Source: Acidobacteriota bacterium
GTDB lineage: Bacteria > Acidobacteriota > Vicinamibacteria > Vicinamibacterales > UBA2999
Length of the DNA stretch: 15,411 nucleotides
Reading direction: 5' to 3'
NCBI GenBank assembly: GCA_020851835.1
Contig: JADZBZ010000396.1
Location: 1-15,411, forward strand
Position 1 is the first letter of the stretch, and every line of letters starts with the position of its first letter. A program made the translations under genes and the position numbers. Below are positions 7,450 to 13,090 of this stretch, in pieces. The notes under the pieces are model-generated. The model saw only the letters and a program-made list of their open reading frames with translations, ran no database searches and was not told where the DNA came from.

Positions 7450-8079
7450 TCAGTAGTGGCAGGTCAGGCAGTCATTTGACGCCTGCTTGGCCTTGTGGCA
7501 GTTCACGCAGTAGGCCATGTCCATCTCGACGACCCGCGTAGCGACGGTCTGCTGCGAGAGGTCGCCATGGCAGGTGGAGCACTCCACCCCGCTCCGGATG
7601 TGCGGTGCATGCTCGAAGCGCACGTGCGCTTCACGGGGGTATCCGTACACCCGCTGCCACGCCAGATCGCGCCCCTGCTCCTGCAGCTTCGTAATCTGCT
7701 GGATGATGGGGCGATCGGTCGCGATCTGCGAGTGGCAGATCAGGCAGGTGTTGACACTGGGCAACCCGGCGACGGGCCCGCGCTCGACGCCCTCGTGGCA
7801 GTCGGTGCACACCAGTTCCTTCGACAAGTGGAGCTGATGACTGAAGGCGACCGGCTGCTCGGGGTCGGTCCTGATGTCGAAAAACGCCCGGAACGCGTCG
7901 CCTGCCGAGCGATGCGCGGTCGTGAGGACGGAGGGCGTGCCCCAGCGGGATGCCTCGTCCATGCGCTCGGTCCGGCCGGGCCTGGTGGGACCGGCCAGAC
8001 CGCAGCCCGAGCAGACCGCGGCAACGCACAACGCCGCGAGCAACGCCCGACGGTGAACGCTACTTCGCGGGTGCGGCAA
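7450..8079 (-). CDS. actA: Alternative complex III pentaheme cytochrome c ActA
   Basis: This 209-residue periplasmic cytochrome has exactly five CxxCH heme sites: CTDCH (91-95), CLICH (112-116), CSTCH (167-171), CVNCH (191-195) and CLTCH (204-208, one residue before the C-terminus). FSHQLH (H81, H84) and FEHAPH (H157, H160) supply likely axial histidines, as in class III/c7-like cytochromes. The N-terminus has a basic region (RSSVHRR) and a hydrophobic core ending in CSGC26, which could be a lipoprotein or Sec cleavage site. ActA collects electrons from ActB2 and hands them to ActE or an external acceptor. The only start that keeps the whole signal sequence is TTG 8079, which overlaps the end of actE by 20 nt and has no clear ribosome binding site; translational coupling is likely. 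A later TTG at 8043 would remove the basic region. Confidence 0.9.
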   Translation of the reverse strand: MPHPRSSVHRRALLAALCVAAVCSGCGLAGPTRPGRTERMDEASRWGTPSVLTTAHRSAGDAFRAFFDIRTDPEQPVAFSHQLHLSKELVCTDCHEGVERGPVAGLPSVNTCLICHSQIATDRPIIQQITKLQEQGRDLAWQRVYGYPREAHVRFEHAPHIRSGVECSTCHGDLSQQTVATRVVEMDMAYCVNCHKAKQASNDCLTCHY

Positions 8080-8482
8080 GGCTGCGGACGTAGTTCACGA
8101 GGTTCCAGGTATCCTGGTCGGTGATCTTGCCCTTGAGACCCTTCATCCGGTAGTCGGGCCCGGCGCCCTCCTGGATGACGACGAAGATCTCCCCGTCGCT
8201 CGATCCGCGGTCCCAGACCGCGTCAGTGAGGTTGGATGGCTTGATGTCTTTCGGCGCCGTCGGGCTGTCGCCATGGCCCGTCGTGCCGTGGCAGAACCGG
8301 CAATACTTCTGATACAGCTGCTGGCCCGCGGCGAGGGAGGCGGCATTCGACGCGACCGGGTTCTTCAGCTTGGCGGCCTCGGCCCTCGGCGTCTGTTGCT
8401 CGGCCCGCACCGTCAGGCAGGCGCCCAGCACCAGCGCGGCCACACTGACACCCCCCCACCCCAGCGCACACCTTTGGCTCAT
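8060..8482 (-). CDS. actE: Monoheme cytochrome c lipoprotein, ActE-like
   Basis: This 140-residue protein is the first gene of the operon. A signal sequence ends in a clear lipobox, LGAC (residues 19-22), so the mature protein should be a lipid-anchored periplasmic cytochrome. One heme c site is present, CRFCH (61-65), and M113 in YRMKGLKG is the likely sixth ligand, followed by the usual C-terminal helix (DTWNLVNYVRSL). This matches ActE, the monoheme subunit of ACIII that passes electrons toward cytochrome c or an oxidase. It could also be a generic class I cytochrome recruited to the operon. ATG 8482 is well supported by AAGGAG 8 nt upstream. The frame stays open to 8638, but the extra 52 residues do not resemble a signal peptide and are rejected. 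Confidence 0.88.
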   Translation of the reverse strand: MSQRCALGWGGVSVAALVLGACLTVRAEQQTPRAEAAKLKNPVASNAASLAAGQQLYQKYCRFCHGTTGHGDSPTAPKDIKPSNLTDAVWDRGSSDGEIFVVIQEGAGPDYRMKGLKGKITDQDTWNLVNYVRSLAAPAK

Positions 8483-8578
8483 CCTTGTGTCTCCTTGCCC
8501 GCGAGAACGACTCGCACGGCCGTCGAAGGCGCTCGAAGCCGATTCGTAATGGCCGCTCATCGCCGAGTGCCACATGCT

Positions 8579-8605
8579 CACATACCAGTGGTCAAAAAGC
8601 AACCA
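8579..8605 (-). promoter_or_regulatory. Candidate sigma-70-type promoter for the act operon
   Basis: On the minus strand, TTGGTT (-35, 8605-8600) and the extended -10 TGG-TATGTG (hexamer 8584-8579) are 16 bp apart, about 95 bp before actE. This is the most AT-rich part of the 195-bp gap between actE and trkA. Each hexamer matches the consensus at only about half of its positions, so this is a weak prediction. I see no convincing promoter or ribosome binding site for trkA on the other strand. Confidence 0.22.
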
Positions 8606-8677
8606 AATGGCTCGCTGCGCACCGTCGGCCCGAGACATCTCCTCGTGCTACTCTGCCGGCGGCATTCCTCATCCCAC

Positions 8678-10021
8678 ATGCGCATTGTGATTGCCGGCGG
8701 CGGCCAGGTGGGCTCGTCGCTCGCCCGAGCCCTCGCCGCCAGCCATGAAGTCTTCGTGATCGATCACGATCCCGAGGTCGCGGACGTGTTCCAGGCCATG
8801 GACGTGGAGTTCCTGGTTGGCAGCGGCACGAGCGAAGAGGTGCTCGGGCGGGCCGGCATCGCGCAGTGCGACTTCTTCGTGGCGGCTACGGGCCTCGACG
8901 AAGTCAACATCGTCGGCTGCGCGCTGGCCAGTCGGCTCGGCCGTGCCGAGACCGTCTGCCTGGTCTCGCGTCCGGAATTCCTGGGCGCGGCCGGCACGGG
9001 CGGACGCCTGGGCGCGTTTGGCATCAGCCGTGTCGTGTGGCCCGAAGCCCAGCTCGCCGCCGACATCGAACGCATCGTGACCGCGCCGGGTGCCATCGAC
9101 GCCGAGGTGTTCGCTGGTGGCATCGTCCGCCTGCTCGAGTACCGCCTCGCGGCCGGCTCGCCCCTGACGGCCACCACGCTCGGCGGCCTGCGCCTGCCGC
9201 GAGGGTCGCTCATCGTGGCCGTCAAGCGTGCGGGCCGCATCTTCGTGCCGCGCGGCTCCACCCGGCTGCAGGCCGCGGACAAGGTCATTGTCATGGGGAC
9301 GCCTGAGGCCATGCACGCCGTGGAAGCGCTGCTCAATCCCGGGCGTGCCGGCAGCCGGCTGCTGGTGACCATCATCGGCGGCGGTGACGTCGGGTTCCAG
9401 CTCGCCCAGCGCCTCGAGCAGACCCCGTCGATCGACCTGCGGGTGCTCGAGCGGGACGCGGACCGCGGCACCATGCTCGCCGGCCGGCTGAGCCGTACGC
9501 TCGTCCTCAATGGCGACGGCACCGACCTGGAGTTCCTGGAATCGGAAAACGTGGGGCGCAGCGACGTGCTGGTGTCGGTGATCGACAACGACGAGCGCAA
9601 CCTGCTGGCCTCGCTCCTGGGCCGCCAGCTCGGCGTGCCGAAGGTGATCACGCGCGTCGGGCGTCCGGCCAATCTCCGCCTGTTCGAACGCGTCGGCATC
9701 GACGTGGCCATCTCGGCGCGGGGCGCCGCCGTTGCGTCCATCCTCCACCACATTACCGGCGGCGCGACGAGCCTGCTGGCCATCGTGGAACATGGTGAGG
9801 CGCGCGTGTTCGAGCTGGTGGTGTCGCCCTCCTTCGAGCCGCGCGAGCTGAAGGACATGGGTGCGGCCGAGGACGCCATCGTCGCGGCCATCCTGCGCGG
9901 CAACCGGGCGATCGTGCCCCGCGGCGACGATCGCATCGAGCCCGGCGATCGTATCGTCGTGTTCTGCACGCAGGATGCGGCCGATCGCGTGTGCACGTTC
10001 TTCACCGGCGCGGCGTCGTGA
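8678..10021 (+). CDS. trkA: Trk potassium uptake regulatory NAD-binding protein TrkA
   Basis: This 447-residue cytoplasmic protein has the two tandem RCK units of TrkA. Unit one starts with the Rossmann motif AGGGQVG (G7, G9, G12) and D29 at the end of the second strand, followed by a TrkA_C domain at about 140-215. Unit two starts with IGGGDVG (G234, G236, G239) and ends with a second TrkA_C domain at about 370-440. TrkA assembles as a ring under the TrkH channel and gates potassium flow in response to nucleotide binding. The length fits the family. ATG 8678 begins exactly at the first beta strand. The open frame to the left (to 8273) is only a shadow of actE. No ribosome binding site precedes the start. 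trkH follows after 25 bp. Confidence 0.95.
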   Translation: MRIVIAGGGQVGSSLARALAASHEVFVIDHDPEVADVFQAMDVEFLVGSGTSEEVLGRAGIAQCDFFVAATGLDEVNIVGCALASRLGRAETVCLVSRPEFLGAAGTGGRLGAFGISRVVWPEAQLAADIERIVTAPGAIDAEVFAGGIVRLLEYRLAAGSPLTATTLGGLRLPRGSLIVAVKRAGRIFVPRGSTRLQAADKVIVMGTPEAMHAVEALLNPGRAGSRLLVTIIGGGDVGFQLAQRLEQTPSIDLRVLERDADRGTMLAGRLSRTLVLNGDGTDLEFLESENVGRSDVLVSVIDNDERNLLASLLGRQLGVPKVITRVGRPANLRLFERVGIDVAISARGAAVASILHHITGGATSLLAIVEHGEARVFELVVSPSFEPRELKDMGAAEDAIVAAILRGNRAIVPRGDDRIEPGDRIVVFCTQDAADRVCTFFTGAAS

Positions 10022-10046
10022 GCCCCCGGCCATAACCGCCTGACTC

Positions 10047-11567
10047 ATGCGGTATTCCCTGGTCGTCCACGTCTGCGGCGTGCTGGTCCGGCTCTTCGGC
10101 GGCATGTTCCTGGCGCCGCTGGCCGTGGCGCTGTACTACCGCGAGTTCGAGGATGCGGCGGGGTTTGCCGTGGCGGCCATCGTCACCCTGGTGGTTGGCC
10201 ACCTGATGCGCCGGGCCGGCGGCACCTCGGCGGAGGAGGCCGTCGAGCGCATGCGCCGCGTGGAGGGGCTGGCCGTGGTGGCAGCCGCGTGGCTCCTGAT
10301 CGCGCACCTGGCGGCCATTCCATACGCGTGGATCGGCGTCGGCCCCATCGACGCGCTGTTCGAATCGATGTCGGGACTCACCACGACCGGCGCCACGGTC
10401 TTCAAGGACTTCTCCGCCTTCGGCCGCGGCATTTTCTTCTGGCGATCGATGACCCAGTGGCTCGGCGGAATGGGGGTCATCGCGCTGTTTGTCGCCGTCC
10501 TCCCGCGCCTGGCCATCGGCGGCCGCGAGCTGTTCTTCGCTGAGGCGCCCGGGCCTAGTGAAGACAAGGTGAGCCCGCAGATCAGGCGGACGGCCGCCCT
10601 GCTGTGGCGGCTGTACGCCGGCCTTACCGTGTTGCAGGTCGGCGCCCTCTGGCTGGCCGGCCTGTCGCTGTTCGACGCGGTGTGTCACGCCATGACCACG
10701 CTGGCCGCCGGCGGCTTCTCACCGCATCCGCAATCCATTGCGGGCTACCAGAACCCGGCGGTGGAGTGGATCATCATCGTCTTCATGTTCCTGGCCGGAG
10801 CCAACTTCGCCCTGCAGTACCGGGCGCTGTCTCGGCGGGACTGGCGCATGCTGGTGGCCGACGAAGAACTGCGTGTCTATGCGGGCATCGTGGTGGCGGC
10901 CACCCTGCTGCTGGTGCTGGCCCTGGGCGCCGCTGGCGGCGTGGTGCCGACCGTTCGCACCGCGCTCTTCCAGGTGCTCTCCATCCTGACGACGACCGGG
11001 TATGCGAGCGTGGACTTCCAGTTGTGGAGCGAACAGGCCAAGATGGTGCTGCTCGTCCTGATGTTCATCGGCGGCTGCGCCGGCTCAGCCGGGGGCGGGC
11101 CCAAGGTCGTCCGCCACATCGTGCTGGCGCGCTACACTCTCCAGAGCCTGCGGCGCACGCTGCACCCGCGCGCGGTGCTGCCCGTGAAGCTCGGCGGCCG
11201 CGTCGTCCCCGAGTCCATCCTCCAGGTGGTGGTCGTCTTCTTCCTCTTCTATCTACTCGTCTTCTCGCTGTGTGCCGTCATCGTCGTTGCGCTGGGCGCC
11301 GACATCATGACCGGAGTGACCGCGACCATCGCGTCGCTGGGCAACATCGGCCCCGGTTTCAACGAAGTGGGCCCGATGGCGCACTACGGGGACCTGCATC
11401 CGGTGAGCCGGGTGGCGCTGATACTGGCGATGTGGATTGGCCGGCTCGAGGTGTTGACCGTGCTGGTCGTGCTCAGGCCCGAGGTCTGGCGGTCGGGACA
11501 GTGGACGGCCAAGGGGCGCTCCGCTGCCCGCGAGGCGATGGCCGAGGCTGGCGACACGCCGGCGTAG
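10047..11567 (+). CDS. trkH: Trk potassium uptake transmembrane protein TrkH
   Basis: This 506-residue polytopic membrane protein is the potassium-conducting subunit. The four pore loops with their selectivity glycines are visible: LTTTGAT (111-117), LAAGGFS (219-225), LTTTGYA (314-320) and LGNIGPGF (431-438). GGCAGSAGGGPKVVR (342-356) between loops three and four is the conserved TrkH/KtrB segment with its lysine. Length and fold fit TrkH. Together with TrkA, encoded 25 bp upstream, it should take up potassium driven by membrane potential. ATG 10047 lacks a clear ribosome binding site. The gene ends 42 bp before the convergent HDOD gene. Confidence 0.95.
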   Translation: MRYSLVVHVCGVLVRLFGGMFLAPLAVALYYREFEDAAGFAVAAIVTLVVGHLMRRAGGTSAEEAVERMRRVEGLAVVAAAWLLIAHLAAIPYAWIGVGPIDALFESMSGLTTTGATVFKDFSAFGRGIFFWRSMTQWLGGMGVIALFVAVLPRLAIGGRELFFAEAPGPSEDKVSPQIRRTAALLWRLYAGLTVLQVGALWLAGLSLFDAVCHAMTTLAAGGFSPHPQSIAGYQNPAVEWIIIVFMFLAGANFALQYRALSRRDWRMLVADEELRVYAGIVVAATLLLVLALGAAGGVVPTVRTALFQVLSILTTTGYASVDFQLWSEQAKMVLLVLMFIGGCAGSAGGGPKVVRHIVLARYTLQSLRRTLHPRAVLPVKLGGRVVPESILQVVVVFFLFYLLVFSLCAVIVVALGADIMTGVTATIASLGNIGPGFNEVGPMAHYGDLHPVSRVALILAMWIGRLEVLTVLVVLRPEVWRSGQWTAKGRSAAREAMAEAGDTPA

Positions 11568-11597
11568 CGCCAGCCGCCACGCCCGGCGGGATCGCCC

Positions 11598-11607
11598 GCG
11601 CCGGCGC
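11598..11607. other. 10-bp palindrome between converging trkH and HDOD genes
   Basis: GCGCCGGCGC is a perfect palindrome in the 42-bp convergent gap. A nearby GGCGGG (11585-11590) can also pair with CCCGCgCC across a bulge. A weak shared terminator is possible, but there is no T-tract and the base composition makes such palindromes likely by chance. Confidence 0.2.
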
Positions 11608-11609
11608 TG

Positions 11610-12494
11610 TCAGCGCAGCCCGCGCCGCGCCACCTCGTACAGGCCCGGAGCGCGCGCGTCGAGTTCGGCCACCGCGGACTCGTCCAGGCCCAGCTCCTGC
11701 ATCTCGTGGTCGGCGAGCGGATCGTACTCCTCGTCCCGCGGGACACCGAAGCCGTAGCGGTGGGCGAGGCGGTTGGCCGCATAGGTGACGGCCGTGGCGC
11801 GCGGCTCGCGGGTGGCGCGCCAGGGCTCGTGGTGCCAGACGACCGGATCCTGCAAACTCTCGGGCAGTCCCCACTTCTGAATCAGGAATCCGCCCACCTC
11901 GGCGTGCGTGTCGGTGACCAGCCGGAGGGTCGAAGCGCTCGGCTTGCCGGTCGGGCTCGGCAGGCCGACGTCGTGCACCAGCTTCAGGACGTAGAGCTTG
12001 CCGATGTCGTGCATGAGGCCGCAGAGGAACGCCTCGTCCGACGGCAGGCCGGCCGTGTCGGCGACCAGGTACGCGACGTAGGCCGTGCCGATGCTGTGAT
12101 CGCGCAGCGTCTGTCCGAACGGGCCGTAGATGCGCTGGTCCTGGAACCCCCCCGCCATACGGTCGGCCAGCGCCACGTTGCAGACGATGCGCGTGCCGAG
12201 GCGCAGGATGGCCTCGTTGATGGACGTGATGGTCACCGCCGCGGCGCTCGCTGCCGAGTTGGCCAAGCCGAGGATGCGGGTGGCCAGCACCGGATCCTTC
12301 GAGACGGCATTGGCCACCTTGACCTGCGACACGTCTGGATCGGCCGCCAGTTCGAGGATCTCCGTGGCCAGGGCCGGTAAGGCCGGGGCGTTCGACTCCG
12401 GCAGGTCGCGCCACGCGCCGGAACGTATCCAGGCGTCCAGGTCGGGTTCGCGGAGGCGCCGGCCGGCGGCGGGTGTGCGGACGGTCGTGGACAT
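11610..12494 (-). CDS. HDOD domain-containing protein
   Basis: This 294-residue cytoplasmic protein has an HDOD domain (PF08668) at about residues 36-240. The N-terminal part of the domain (ALPALATEILELAADPDVSQ) is typical. H133, H162-D163 in MHDIGKL, H197 and H221-H222 in VWHHEP line up with the metal ligands of HD-GYP phosphodiesterases. However, no GYP follows, and the final Asp is replaced by Asn (N241 in AANRLA), as is usual in HDOD proteins. These proteins usually act as signalling or scaffold proteins in motility and stress control rather than as enzymes; the role here is unknown. ATG 12494 is well supported by GAAGGA 6 nt upstream. It is a single gene, divergent from the small membrane protein at 12667. 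Confidence 0.9.
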   Translation of the reverse strand: MSTTVRTPAAGRRLREPDLDAWIRSGAWRDLPESNAPALPALATEILELAADPDVSQVKVANAVSKDPVLATRILGLANSAASAAAVTITSINEAILRLGTRIVCNVALADRMAGGFQDQRIYGPFGQTLRDHSIGTAYVAYLVADTAGLPSDEAFLCGLMHDIGKLYVLKLVHDVGLPSPTGKPSASTLRLVTDTHAEVGGFLIQKWGLPESLQDPVVWHHEPWRATREPRATAVTYAANRLAHRYGFGVPRDEEYDPLADHEMQELGLDESAVAELDARAPGLYEVARRGLR

Positions 12495-12518
12495 GGCGGA
12501 TCCTTCTCGAAGACGTGG

Positions 12519-12545
12519 GCCTGGAGCCTGGAGGCGCCTGGCTCC
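12519..12545. repeat. Three GCCTGG copies and an inverted repeat in the HDOD gene leader
   Basis: GCCTGG occurs at 12519, 12526 and 12536. GGAGCC (12523-12528) and GGCTCC (12540-12545) are inverted around the palindrome AGGCGCCT (12532-12539). The cluster lies 25-51 bp upstream of the HDOD start, in its presumed leader. It may be a structured leader or a protein site, but no known motif is recognised. Confidence 0.25.
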
Positions 12546-12612
12546 GCCGGGGTAATCGACGGGAGGTCGGCCTGCTTGAATCGGGCCGGCGCCCGCCGTT
12601 GGAAGTGCGGCC

Positions 12613-12640
12613 GGAACGAGGGGACCGGCACGCCGTCTAA
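12613..12640 (+). promoter_or_regulatory. ECF-type promoter (GGAAC-N16-CGTCTAA) for the small membrane protein gene
   Basis: GGAAC (12613-12617) is followed after exactly 16 bp by CGTCTAA (12634-12640). This is the classic form of ECF sigma promoters, close to the RpoE-type GGAAC / TCTAA elements. Transcription would start at about 12646, leaving a leader of about 20 nt that contains the AAAGGA ribosome binding site (12655-12660). The -10 element is also the left arm of an inverted repeat, CGTCT-N8-AGACG (12634-12651). An ECF sigma factor is encoded at 1466-2008, but nothing shows that it is the one used here. Confidence 0.5.
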
Positions 12641-12666
12641 CGTGTCAGACGCAGAAAGGACGAGAC

Positions 12667-13074
12667 ATGCCCGAGGCCCACACCCTTCGCGAACCCGATC
12701 CCTCACTCATCACGGTCTCGCACGTCACCTATGCTCTGCACGCCCTGGGCCTGGCGATCGGCGCTTTCGGCGCGGCCACGGTCGTCGGGTCGTTCGTGTT
12801 CGGGTGGCCGTCGATTGTCGCCGTGATCATCAACTACGTGAAGCGCGGCGACGCGCGCGGTACCTGGCTCGAGTCGCACTTCACGTGGCAGATCCGCACG
12901 TTCTGGTTCGCGCTGCTCTGGGCCGCTATCGTCCTCGCCATCGGCGCGGTGCTGGCCATCGTGCTCGTCGGCTTCGCGATCTGGGTCGTGGGGCTGTTCG
13001 TGCTGGGCGTGTGGGCCATCTACCGCATCGCGCGGGGCTGGCTGCGGCTCGTGGATCGCAAGGCCATGCCGTAA
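12667..13074 (+). CDS. Small membrane protein, DUF4870/COG3671-like
   Basis: This 135-residue protein has three hydrophobic segments at about 23-55, 78-98 and 99-120. The loop NYVKRGDARGTWLESHFTWQ (56-75) is the family hallmark of COG3671/DUF4870 proteins, whose function is not known. The charged N-terminus has no signal peptide. ATG 12667 has AAAGGA 6 nt upstream, and an ECF-type promoter lies about 27 bp further upstream. It is divergent from the HDOD gene across 172 bp and converges on the permease gene, with only 16 bp between their ends. The promoter suggests induction under envelope or other stress; this is inference. Confidence 0.85.
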   Translation: MPEAHTLREPDPSLITVSHVTYALHALGLAIGAFGAATVVGSFVFGWPSIVAVIINYVKRGDARGTWLESHFTWQIRTFWFALLWAAIVLAIGAVLAIVLVGFAIWVVGLFVLGVWAIYRIARGWLRLVDRKAMP

Positions 13075-13090
13075 GCCCGGCTGCCGGACG

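Noticed and set aside
3227..8482. Operon as a polysulfide, DMSO or tetrathionate reductase
   Set aside because: The pentaheme ActA, monoheme ActE, DUF3341 ActD, the absent molybdenum ligand and the CIGTRYC motif in ActB2 all point to ACIII. Classical reductase operons lack these.
2724..8482. Operon as a Qrc complex
   Set aside because: Qrc also has cytochrome, molybdo-like, Fe-S and NrfD subunits, but no DUF3341 or monoheme ActE-like lipoprotein as far as I know, and its cytochrome has six hemes rather than five.
8483..8638. N-terminal extension of ActE by 52 residues
   Set aside because: The extension is not signal-like and would bury a clear lipoprotein signal. AAGGAG at 8491-8496 supports ATG 8482.
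8273..8677. N-terminal extension of TrkA by 135 residues
   Set aside because: It is antisense to actE and has no family similarity. TrkA begins exactly at MRIVIAGGG.
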